Source: Zoroaster sp. YZ-2022
Taxonomy: Eukaryota > Echinodermata > Asteroidea > Forcipulatida > Zoroasteridae
Assembly (NCBI GenBank): GCA_029582265.1
Contig: CM055837.1
Span: 13,906,777 to 13,970,776, forward strand
Direction of reading: 5' to 3'
Length of the DNA: 64,000 nucleotides
This document shows, piece after piece, positions 45,375-57,500 of the stretch (position 1 is its first letter; the number at the start of each line of letters is the position of its first letter). The notes under the pieces were generated by a model. The model saw nothing but the letters and a program-made list of their open reading frames with translations, searched no databases and had not been told where the DNA came from. The translations under genes and the position numbers were made by a program.

Positions 45375-45764
45375 ATCATCACAACCAGAGCAGACTTTCA
45401 ACAGGGCATGGAATTGGTCTCCTACATGTAGTTTAAGATGAACACAGAAGGATGGTCATATATGACCTTTACTTCCTGTCCAAACAGGAAGTTCAAATTC
45501 TAGTTTTAGATTGCATTGTTCTTACCATGTATTTTGTTTTCTTGTTTACACTGATGTGTCACTGTGCCATGAATGTCTCTTTTGACGGATACCGGCGCAT
45601 TACAAATGTTCATTATTATTAACAGTGACTGAAAATGACTGGCTCATTTGTGCAGCAGCAACGGTAATGTGTGACCCTATCATGTAGGGTATTCAGTCAC
45701 TGAGGTAATCTAAAACTAGCACTCCAATTCCATGCCGATCATGATGATACGATCCCTTTAAGGC
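45375..45764. mobile_element. Inverted-repeat MITE family, copy 1 (with insertion)
   Basis: The left end 'agagcagactttcaacaggg' plus 'catggaattgg' and the right end 'ctaaaactagcactccaatt ... ccctttaa' mirror each other. The body holds 'cagtcactgaggtaatctaa'. The copy carries extra sequence near 45450-45600, including an 'acttcctgtccaaacaggaag' hairpin. Relatives are at 46553-46749 and 52755-52950. Confidence 0.65.
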
Positions 45765-46167
45765 AATTAGTTTTTGCTTCATTGTGATTAATATGAATCT
45801 TCAAAGAAAATGTAACATTTGAAGTAAACACAAGTACTAGTTTGTATCCATTCAACCCATTGTCTGTACTGATGTTGGAACTTCATTAATGTTTTATTTA
45901 CACCAGACACAAGAAAGTAATCAGAGTCAACAATCTCAACAACACTTGTATACAAAATAACACTAATAAATATTAAGTTATTTAATTTATACCTTTTTAT
46001 TAGTCTGTACAAACATTTTAATAAAAGTTATGTGTTGAAATGTTATCACAGAATTCTGCTTATGTTTATTTTAATAATTGTGTCCATACTAAGAGATTGA
46101 CTTATTTTCACATCCTTCTGTGGAATTGATGGAGTTATGTCTAAGCAGTATGGTAATTATACGCCTA

Positions 46168-46407
46168 TTAACCAGTTCGTATCAGGAATAAAACAGTTTT
46201 TGCGGGTTTCTTTTTCCTGCACACACGTTAATGGAAGCTTCCACAGCGCGTGGCCACGTCTTCCGAGCATGTCACCGTACACGCGTGGCTCAACCGAGCA
46301 TGCATATAAATATATCGGAGTTTCCTATGGCGTGTTTAGACGCTCTCCTATCCGTGGTGCAAAAAAAATTTTGCGTGTATAGACGGCCTCCGACGCAAAC
46401 TGGTTAA
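46168..46407. mobile_element. TTAA-flanked MITE, same family as 36109-36353
   Basis: The element 46172-46403 lies between TTAA copies. The left end is CCAGTTCGTATCAGG, and the right end read inward is CCAGTTTGCGTCGGAGG. The inner half ('gagcatgtcaccgtacacgc' on) is nearly identical to the 36-kb copy, but the 30-bp palindrome is degraded. Confidence 0.88.
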
Positions 46408-46552
46408 ATAGGTATTGTAAGAAATTAGCTTCAGGAAACTAGGGAAGAATCTAGACACCACATGAGTATTGTGAACTATGCACACAGCAGGTATTTCAAA
46501 GAAATTTTGTTCCAGAGGCTGAAAGTATTCATGTACATTGTGTTCCCCATAA

Positions 46553-46749
46553 AGGAACAGTATCATCACGATCAGAGCAGACTTTTAAACAGGGCATGGA
46601 ATCGGTGACTGAAAATTACTAGCTCATTTATGCAGCAGCAACAGTTCTATGACCTTATCATGTGAGGTATTATTTTCAGTCACCGAGTTAATCTAAAACT
46701 AGCACTCCGATTCCATGCCCCGTTGGTCGTGATGATATTGTCCCTTTAA
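46553..46749. mobile_element. Inverted-repeat MITE family, copy 2
   Basis: A complete ~197-bp copy. The left end 'aaaggaacagtatcatcacg' is mirrored by the right end 'cgtgatgatattgtcccttt', and 'ggcatggaatcggtgactg' by 'cagtcaccgag ... gattccatgccc'. Confidence 0.75.
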
Positions 46750-47205
46750 TGACTGTAAAATGTCTCTACTGAGAATTCAGACAGATAGAAACTCACCTGT
46801 GAATGTTTTGGCACAAATGAATTATTAGGAAAATAAAGGAAATTTATAATATGTTATCCAAATATTCTCAATAAACAGTCTGGCACTGTTACAACGCTTA
46901 ACACAAGTACATCATTGGTTATGTACATTCAATGCAACGCTCTAGTTTTCAAGAAATTTGTCTTACAACAAACCTATGAAAATGTCATATTCTTCAGAAC
47001 ACAATGAAAGCTGCTGGATGGAAACGTTTTGTAAATTCGACATAATTCCTTTTTTTCTCTCTTAAGATAAAAGACCTTTTTAAAATAATTATCAGGATGA
47101 TACATGTACTAATTTAATTATCTGGTTATTACCAATGTTGTACCTTCCTTTTTGAATATTACCTACAGTCAAAATTGCTGACAGTATAATTTCTCACACT
47201 AGCCT

Positions 47206-47391
47206 TGCAAGTGCAAGGGCGCAACCACGTGTTGAAAGTTGGGGGGGTCCCAAGCAGCCATTGTGATGTCATGAATGACATTACTAGGATCATGTATACA
47301 TAAAATACCAAAATGTTCCAGAAGTTGGGGAGGTCCACATAAAAGTAAGGGGGGTCGTGACCCCCCCAGTGGTTGCGCCCTTGTGTAAGTG
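47206..47391. mobile_element. hAT-like MITE with near-identical 8-bp flanks
   Basis: The element 47214-47383 (170 bp) has terminal inverted repeats CAAGGGCGCAACCAC. The flanks TGCAAGTG and TGTAAGTG differ at one base, fitting an 8-bp target duplication. Confidence 0.85.
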
Positions 47392-47554
47392 GCAAATCCT
47401 TATTACGCATAAGTAAAAGCTGTAATTTCTAGCTAGCTAACCTGTGAAATACTCTTACAGAATTTCTGGTTGTATCTAGTTGGCATCATTTTATGGTACT
47501 AACAGTCTTTTCACCAACCTATAGTATCACAGAACCCGCTGCTATATAGGATTT

Positions 47555-47738
47555 TAGCCGGCCAATCGTCATCAGGCAAGCTCAGTGGTTGTTGAGAGGT
47601 TAAGATGTCTGCACTAGTAAGCAGGAGGTTGTGGGCTTGAATCCCGCCTGGAAAGCACTGTGTATGCAGTGCTATACACATGTCAGTGTGGGGCAAAATT
47701 AAATCAATTTCACCAACCTTACTACTCTTGTGATGCAA
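47555..47738 (+). mobile_element. tRNA-derived SINE of a second family
   Basis: A tRNA-like head with A-box-like 'gctcagtggttgttgag' and B box 'gggcttgaatcccgcc' at tRNA spacing is followed by a short body ('gtatgcagtgctatacac'). It differs from the tRNA-Leu SINEs. Confidence 0.6.
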
Positions 47739-48567
47739 GATAGTCCAACCCTTTACCCGTGTGTATTTAGACTACAATGCTGTTGTTATTGCAGGCTGCC
47801 ACACTTTGTGTAATAGACCCAAGTCTATGTTATAACTTATTTTTATGTATCATATAATTGTGTTATGGGCAAAGCAAAATATACAATTAGATATTTTATA
47901 CAAACACTTTGCTGTAGCCTTCAAAATTTACCAACCATGTTTTACAGCAATTTTGATAATTTTTGTTTTGGATATTTTCACAGAATCATTGTCAGAAGCT
48001 AGATTTAACAGTTAATAAGTGCCAAAACTAATTTATGACAATTAATTTTGCTATATACTTATAAAAACCATGCTTAATTTTATTATGAGAAACGTGTCAA
48101 TTTAACGCATCTGTTACCCCTTCCTCAATTCAAATGAAAAAGAAAATTGCCGTTAAAATAGCGGAAAACACATCATTAACATCATATGTCACAAAATATA
48201 CATGATTATGGTAATACTAATACTCCAAGATTGCTGTTACAGTCCTTGTTATGTAGAATACTGCAGCCACATTGAGAGTGGCAAAGCCAACATTCCTTCT
48301 ATCATCACTCATTTAAGAATAAACTTAATATATATAGCTGTCTTGAGAGGTGTTTGTGCCAATGTGTTCATGTCATACAGTACCTGCATATTGAGCAGTG
48401 ACTACATTTCATTAAAACAAAAATGAGGACAGAGAGAGAGAGAAAAGCAAATAGACAAACACACCAACAAACACACCAAGCAAACAAACAAAAGAAACTC
48501 TTGTGCAGTGTTTTTGTATTGTTTTGACTTGATTTGTAGTCTGTAGTGTTAATGAAAATAGATTCAT

Positions 48568-51500
48568 TTAGTCTTTTTCCAATATTTCTTTCATGTCTTT
48601 AAGACTGAATCCTTGAGAGATATTTAAGGCATGATCCACGGCATGAATAGTGACCAATAGCTTAGTTACAATCTTCACTCCACTCCTATATAAGAAAAAA
48701 CAAAACAAAACAACAAATATTACAATTATTGTATTTTTGTATGACGTGTGGTCATCGTAGATTTACTATAGTTACAGCTGAGTTTTCAATTGCGAGTTAT
48801 GATAAGATTAAGTTTACAAATAGTTAACTTGGTGCTCAATTTTGGAAAATTGTATTTTTATCTGAACATGGCTGTTTTACAAGAAGGCAAGTATCTAATT
48901 TCAAAGAATTTGAAACATGGGTGATACATCTTTAACTGAATAATGAAAAGACTTTTCATGACTTAGTTCCAGAAATTCTGGTTGTTAAAAAAACAAACAT
49001 TGTGTGACAATAAGAGATCAGTATCACAGTAACATCTGAACATTATTTGAGCAAGTGAATCATCCATTTAGTAATCAATCAGATGCAGTTCTTTAAGTAC
49101 TTATAATGATACCTTGCATTTCTTCTCTCAATGTCATTTCCCACAGTGCTCTTCTTCTTAAGTGTTTCTGCAGCATTCTCTAAGTAACGACAGAAGGGTT
49201 CTAGTTGCCTTAATGTTTGGTCTCCATGTAACACCTTGAACCACTGAGGGGGGAACGTGGCAACAATCTGATATATACAAATACAAAATATACATTAATA
49301 TCATCATAATGTAATCATGACAAGCAATGACTTACAGTGTCATCATATAATGGATTCAATATACAAATACAGTAGTCTGATTGGATGTTATTCATGTGAT
49401 AGGTGTGTGTGTAAATTATGTCAAAACTAGAACTCAAAGCAAATATGCGACAAGATCTCACTACTTGTATAAGTTGTAATAATGAGTATTTGTAATGTGC
49501 CATATCCATCCAAAATGCTTATGGTGCAGTAAAATAGAAATACAGGGTAGATAGTTATGCAACCTTCACTAATTGTGTCTTGAGGGCAGTTTTGAATGAT
49601 GCCAAACATAGAGAAAGTTTGACCTGATCCGGTAAATTGTTCCACAATGAAGAAACAGCTGAATAGAATATCATATCATAAATAACAAGTTGAAGAGAAA
49701 TTAATATCAATGTTGCCCAAGTCTACTTCATTAGCTTTGACATCAGTTTCAAGGTGAAAATGTATAAATATAAATGGAATGAATTAAATCATCTTTGACA
49801 GTACAAGGTCTCATTACAAACTATAGGAGTGAGAAAAGATCAGCACAGGGATTTGTAAAAGAGATAATTAAATTCTTACTCTCTGACACTTGAAGATGCT
49901 TTCATCATTCACATCTGAGTTCTGTAGTGACAGCATCATGTATCGGTTTAACAGACCATCAATCGCTAACTCTAGAAGATGAACCTCAGATACCAAACCA
50001 TGCCATAGCAACAGGTTGCCTAGCAACTACAGAAAAAATGTCAACAATATAATTTGTCATGACAACACAAAGCAAATACCCAATGCAAAACACATATGGG
50101 TATGATTTTGAGTACATGATTTGTTTCTAGATGACTTTATAAAATGAAGCACCTTTTCTGACAATATTAGAGATAACGTTACCTTGATACAGGACCAAAA
50201 CTGTCTCTGCATAAAACCGTTGGCAACAGCAGACTTCTCAAGCATACTAGGGTCAAAACAAATCAAATTGGTTAATAACTGTTCAAGACAAAATGTTTTC
50301 CATGAAAACAACAAAAATGAAATATCTTAACCCTTTGGTGCGTCTGGAAAAATTTTGCACGCCCCTGTAGCACCCCTACTTTTTTTTAAAGTATGTAGGG
50401 AAATCTTAATAAACCTGGGTCAATGAAGCTATTTCCAATTCTTTTTTAGCCCAACACCTTTCAAAGGGTCTAGGGATGATTTTAGTTTTAAAAAAATTTA
50501 AAAAAAGTTACATGAGGCCCACTGTTTTTTTTTTACAGGTCAGTAAAGTCAATATTTTCCACAGTAAATAAAGTTGTTCTTCCATCCCCCCACCCCACTG
50601 AACAAAAAACAGATGTCAACAGACTGCCAAATATTCTACAGGACTTCAAAACAAATCCCAGGCCTTAGTGGTGCCGCCTAGACACAATGATGGATTGATA
50701 ATCCGGGGCAAGATAAGCCATGTGCTAAGAATAATGTGTGCACAAAGTAATGGGAGAACACCGAGCAAGGCATATGTAAACAATCATAGCTGGTCAACCA
50801 TATACATGTATGCCAGGCCATTCAACTTTGGCAATTTGTTTCTCGATGATATGAAGTAGGATGACACGGAAGACTTTTTTTTTTTTTTTTCATGAGTGAA
50901 GTAATTAAAGAAAATGCAAATTAGCGCAGTTGCAAAAAGCGCGTGTCACTCACCACAGGGTTAATTCAAGGTCTCTGTATGTTAATTCCCATGGAGTTGA
51001 CATTGTTTCTTCACATTCTCAATCAAACTTTCATTGTAAGAGTCTGTATTACACTGATTGTTTTATGAATATAACTATTAGATCTTTTGTGTTTCCAAAT
51101 CAACTTACTCTTTAGGAAATAGTGGCATGTAGACATCTTCATCAAGTGTTCTACGCATCCTGTCAACTAATGCTTTCAATAAGTCCTGTCAAGACAAAAG
51201 ACAATTAATAATGATTATACACCTGAGAGGATGAAGCAAGATGAAGATGGAATATATGAGAGTTTGTGATTGATAATGTGTATATCTACATGTAAGTGTC
51301 AAGTCAAAATGATGTATTATGTTATCTATGCTCCCTCTACAAATACAGAAGCTTTCTGTTAATGTTTGGGAGGATGGTATATAGGGCCCCCCCTGACGCC
51401 CTCAACACATTTTCATGTTCATCATTAAAACAAAAACAAATTAAAATAAACTCCTACACTGGAAACAAATATTAGGGCTATTTATATCATTGTTTTCATA

Positions 51501-54500
51501 TTTTCCCAAATTATCAGAAATTCTTAGAATATGGGTGATGGATTAGTTGCCAGTTTTAGGAAGCATCAATTGTCCCACCTTTGGCAACAAATAATGATAT
51601 TGATAATAATTATTTAGTCATTTTAATTTTATTATTTTTTAATAGATAATAATTTTAATAACTATTTTTATAAATTTTACAATCTTGCCATCCAATAAGC
51701 AAATTGCATGTGATGTGTTTTTTAACATAACGTGAATGCCTACTTTTATAAACAAAAAAATTTTAACTTAATATTGCTTCGACTGATCAGCTATGTTTTC
51801 AGAAACATGTTAATCCCAGAAAAACAAATTGAAGCAACCTGCCAATTGTATAAAAATGCCTGTGTGAGAAGTGAATCTCATCTTCCTCACATCACATACA
51901 AAATGTGTTTACTCATACACCTGAACAAAATTGAAACCATAAAATTAAGATGTGCATATGTGTACGTGAAGCAACACATAAAGTTACATGTACACATTGC
52001 AAATAGCAACCTCTATTTATACATTAACCATGCATACATACATGAATTTTCAGTTAATGGAAATCAGTTATGTTTTGAAAAGATGAAATTTGATATTTCT
52101 CATACGTGTGTTGTCATATTTAGTTTTCTTTTATTATGGAACGATGTCCAATTGCAGCCAAAATGTCTGGATCGTTTGGAATTCTGCCACACTGTGTTTT
52201 AAAGGACTTTTTTTCACATAGGGGTATGAACATTTGCCTGATTTGTGCAGCCTCTCTTAGACACCATACTTTGTGTATGGGAAATTTGGTCTGGTTCCAA
52301 TAACTGTGTATACATGTATCACGTATTTCACTGGTTGGCAAATAAAACGAAAAGATTACCAAAAAAATTAAATAAAACACGTCACTGCACAGATTTTGAA
52401 GTTGACCTAGGAAACTAGAGGTTTTTTTTTGTTGGCCTTACTTGATACAATTATTTCAAAGCCTTGTATCATGATATTTAAATAACTACTTCCTAATAAT
52501 GCTGTGTATTTTCAACAGCTAATTAGGAACCAACATTAATTTACTCACTTAGTTGGTACTGAAAAAGGACCTATGGACTTAGTATTAAGAATACTCAACA
52601 TTACACTCCCTGGGATAAATATGATCACTTGAGTTTGAATGTGCAATCAAACTCATACACTTCTAAAAAATGAAGAAAACATGTTTTTGTTCAACTTGTT
52701 CAATATATGTTGAACAAGTACATGTATATCATTCTCCACTCACAACCTACAATCAAAGGGACACTACTGTCATAATCAGAGCAGCCTTTCAACAAGACAT
52801 GGAATCTGTGTCCTTAGTTTAAGATGAACACACTGACTGGAAATTACTGGCTTATTTACGCAGCGGCAATGGTTATATATCATGTGGGTATTATTTTCAG
52901 TCACTGAGTTAATCTAAAACCAGCACTCCGATTCCATGTCCTGTTGATCCTAAAATGAATTTACATCAGAACAATTTTCAATGAAAATGTCTTCATACCA
53001 AATAGATCAATCATGAATAATCAATATACTGTATAATCCTACAATGGAGACAAAGGATATTAATGAGTTACAAAGATAGTTCTATTGATTGAAATATAAT
53101 ACCCTTGTGTTCTTGTTGTCATTGTTGACTGTTGGGTAATCTTCTACCAGCTTGTGGAAAAGACTAACAAGTTGATTGGTCTGTGTAGTAGACATTGGAT
53201 CCCAGACATCCTCAACCAAAGCTATACAAGATCAAACAATGCAAAAAGTTCTCTAAATAACTGCTTTCAATTTAAGCAATTCAACTTGGGGGAAAATTAC
53301 AACATAAACAATATTAAAATCAAATGTAATTTGCATCAAATAAATCTAAACTTGAGTCACATCCAAGAAACAAGAATACAACAAAAATGTATCAGATGAA
53401 ACAAAGTCATTCAAGAATTCAAAATGAATTAAAATAACACTGAAATATTAATGTAAACATCATTATTCATATAAGTATTATTTAAGCATTAAACACAAAT
53501 GTATCATTAATAAATGCACCGGTTGGAACATTCTGATTTTAGAATAGCTGAAGTTGTTAAAGACCAGTTTGGACCAGATCTTTTAGTTGTATCATGTACT
53601 GGCTATTCTATACAAGCACAATTACAGAAATCAGAGTGTGATACACGTATGCACGTGCCAAATTAAATTGGTTGTCTTCCAAATGATACAGTTTGAATAG
53701 TTTCTGTTTTGTTCCTTTACAAAGTAGCTTTTGATATTCTTTACAATAAAATCAGGAGGACATTTATGAATAGGAATACAAAATGCCATGGTATTAATTG
53801 TGATTTAAGACCACTGGTGGTTTGGTGATTTAAGACCACTGGTAGTTTGGTGATTTAAGACCACTGGTAGTTTGGTGATTTAAGACCACTGGTAGTTTGG
53901 TGATTTAAGACCACTGGTAGTTCAGTGGACCTTGGCTTTAGCTCAGTCTATTATTAATCATCACCACACTACCAGTGGTCTTCAAACCATGTTCTTATAA
54001 GGGTATACGTAATTAAAAAAAAAAGGTTGGCAATGGTAATTATTCACAGTACAAATGAGCAATGGGAAATAAATAATTGCAGTGAAAAACAACATGAAAT
54101 GAAGAGTAACATTAGCCCCTGGCTGACTGACAAAACAGAATGGCCTTTACAGGCCATCGTACATACCTGTTGTTTTTGGTAACACTACCTTTTGAACCAA
54201 ACTTGGAATAAGATTGATGTCAAGATCCTCTTTGTCTAGCCCTTCTGTCTCATGGAATCCAAAGAATAACATTGACTCATACCATGGCATATCTTCCAGA
54301 TCATGACAGTCCAACTATAAGACAAAAACATATGAAATCAGTACAGTACGGATGATTAGACCATATTAATGAGTATTAGTATGGCCAAGTAGTCCAGCAC
54401 ACTGAACTCTAGTTCAGGTAGCTGAGTGGTCAGAATGTGGGTTCAAATCCTTCTCAGGACAGTCATAGCATTTGTATCATATGAAAGGGAATACTCAGGA

Positions 54501-57500
54501 CAGTCACGGCATTTGTATCATATGAAAGGGAATACTCAGGACAGTCACGGCGTCTGTATCATATGAAAGGGAATACTCAGGACAGTCACGGCGTCTGTAT
54601 CATATGAAAGGGAATACTCAGGACAGTCACGGCGTCTGTATCATATGAAAGGGAATACTCAGGACAGTCACGGCGTCTGTATCATATGAAAGGGAATACT
54701 CAGGACAGTCACGGCGTTTGTATCATATGAAAGGGAATACTCAGGACAGTCACGGCGTCTGTATCATATGAAAGGGAATACTCAGGACAGTCACGGCGTT
54801 TGTATCATATGAAAGGGAATACTCAGGACAGTCACGGCGTCTGTATCATATGAAAGGGAATACTCAGGACAGTCACGGCGTTTATATCATATGAAAGGGA
54901 ATAAGGGAATACTCAGGACAGTCATGGCGTTTGTATTATATGAAAGGGAATACTCAGGACAGTCAGGGCGTTTGTATCATATGAAAGGGAATACTCAGGA
55001 CAGTCACGGCGTTTGTATCATATGAAAGGGAATACTCAGGACAGTCATGGCGTTTGTATCATATGAAAGGGAATACTCAGGACAGTCACGGCGTTTGTAT
55101 CATATGAAAGGGAATACTCAAGACAGTCACGGCGTTTGTATCATATGAAAGGGAATACTCAGGTCAGTCACGGCGTTTGTATCATATGAAAGGGAATACT
55201 CAAGACAGTCACGGCGTTTGTATCATATGAAAGGGAATACTCAGGACAGTCACGGCGTTTGTATCATATGAAAGGGAATACTCAGGACAGTCACGGCGTT
55301 TGTATCATATGAAAGGGAATACTCAGGACAGTCACGGCGTTTGTATCATATGAAAGGGAATACTCAAGACAGTCACGGCGTTTGTATCATATGAAAGGGA
55401 ATACTCAGGACAGTCACGGCGTTTGTATCATATGAAAGGGAATACTCAGGACAGTCACAGCGTTTGTATCATATGAAAGGGAATACTCGGGACAGTCATG
55501 GCGTTTGTATCATATGAAAGGGAATACTCGGGACAGTCATGGCATTTGTATCATATGAAAGGGAATTTCAAAAGAAACAAACTTTTCATTGAATCTTTCT
55601 TTCTCAAACATTTTGTTCATGGTGAAAAAAAATGTTTAGAAAAAGTGCCTGTAAATGGATACATGCTGTTGTGCAGTAATGTGTGAATTCATGCATAATG
55701 GTCAGGGAATTTGGTTATCAGTGGAACATCTTGTTAAAAATAAATCAGTTAAAGTAACGTGGGCATCGCACATAATATGGTAAAACTGCCATTCGCTACT
55801 CTTTTTTAAGTTAGTACAAAGTTGGAGACAAAAGCAAAGATAAGGCACCTGTAGTGGGTTCCAATCTAGTAGTTGTAAGCTGACAAGTGGTATTAAGAGT
55901 TTAGGAAGACACAAGCTGATGTAAGCTTCCTTGTAAGATTGATGATGATTAGTCTTCCACTTCTCAAATCGAGACAATATGATGGAGATAGCACTGAAAT
56001 CTTCTATTACATCCTCAAACACTCGCTGAGATTCACTCATGATAACATCTGTCATTAAATCAAACAATATATAGTCAACAAAATATCAAATAACTATTTT
56101 TCATTGATTCAAAAATATGATTGCAAGGCCAAACCAAACATCTTAGAATTTTTGATCAGAACTCAGCTTCAAAAGTTGTGTGGCAATGTAATTTGTTGAA
56201 CCTATACTAATACATGTGAGTGTAACTACTCACATTAACACAAAGTAGTAAAGATTGATATACAAAAATTAAATGTGACTCTAACACATCATTTAAAGCC
56301 ACTATACAAAAGAAAAACATAAATGATCAACGATTGACATGAAACTTACTTGGTGTTAAGTTGATGATGGTATCAAACATCCCTTTCTTTGTTTTATAAA
56401 TGGAAATTTAAAAAAATAAAAAATAAAATTAAAATCAATTTAAAAAAAATTTAAAAAAAATTAAAAATCAATGCTTGGTCTTTACCACAGGCTAATGAAC
56501 CGTTTTGGGTGAAGCCACAGGCAATAATTGACCTCTACTATTGGTTTGGTCTTTTATCACTCATGGCCATGTCAAACACCACTCAATATCACGCAGTACA
56601 AACTGCTTTAGAAACAATCCAACACAACAGTTTGACTCAACTCAATAACCAATGTATAATTTTGGAAAAAAGAAAGCACTGACATGGGATCGGCCTTAAA
56701 GGGAATAGATAAGTACCAGCCCTTGCCTTTTTCATTGTTGAATTTATCTTCTTCACTTTCTCTTTGTTCATCATCACTTGACATTCCTTCAATATAATCT
56801 GTAGTTTCCTCACAAGCCTTCACCTCACGAGCTCGCCGTCTTCTTGATCTAAAATAACATTTAATCAAAGATAATAAAAGAAACATTAAAAATGTTTAAG
56901 ATTGGGGATGGGGAGGATTAAGACATTTAACTGAAATGTCTTCCAAGGTCATCTATGGATATATCTGTTTCTTCCCCAGCTAGGGTGCTAACTCTTCATC
57001 AAGTTTACATAAATGCATCAATGTTAGGCAGTGTATGGACATGGTTGACTTCATGGTGGAGTGTCGTGGCCGAGCGGTCTAGCGCACCGAACTCAAGTTC
57101 TGGTGTTGCCAGCAGCAGGGTGTGGGTTCGAGCCCCGGTCGTGACACTTGTGTCCTTGAGCAAGGTACTTAACCATAATTGCTTCGTCCTTCGGATGGGA
57201 CGTAAAGCCGTAGGTCCCGTGTGTTGTATAATGCACGTAAAGTGGATTGTCGTGCGGTCTAGCGCACTGAACTCAAGTTCTGGTGTTGCCAGCAGCAGAG
57301 TGTGGGTTCGAGCCCCGGCCGTGACACCTGTGTCCTTGAGCAAGACACTTAACCATAATTGCTTCTCTCCACCCAGGGGTTAAATGGGTACCTGTGAAGG
57401 CAGAGATGGTTTGCTCTATATGCGCTAGAAATGGCAGCAATTGAGCTGTATACTCCCCAGGGAGCTGAGATGGTTTCAGGAATGATTTATGAGCCTTATG

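Larger units (their letters stand above)
43859..48567. other. Convergent intergenic region between HDAC8 and PAXBP1
   Basis: It should contain both 3' UTRs. Candidate poly(A) signals include AATAAA at 45364 on the plus strand and TTTATT near 48078 for the minus strand, neither decisive. The rest is AT-rich DNA with the MITEs and SINE listed separately, and no further gene. Confidence 0.5.

Noticed and set aside
51732..52202. 156-residue ORF in a PAXBP1 intron
   Set aside because: No motif, AT-driven composition, no start or splice support.
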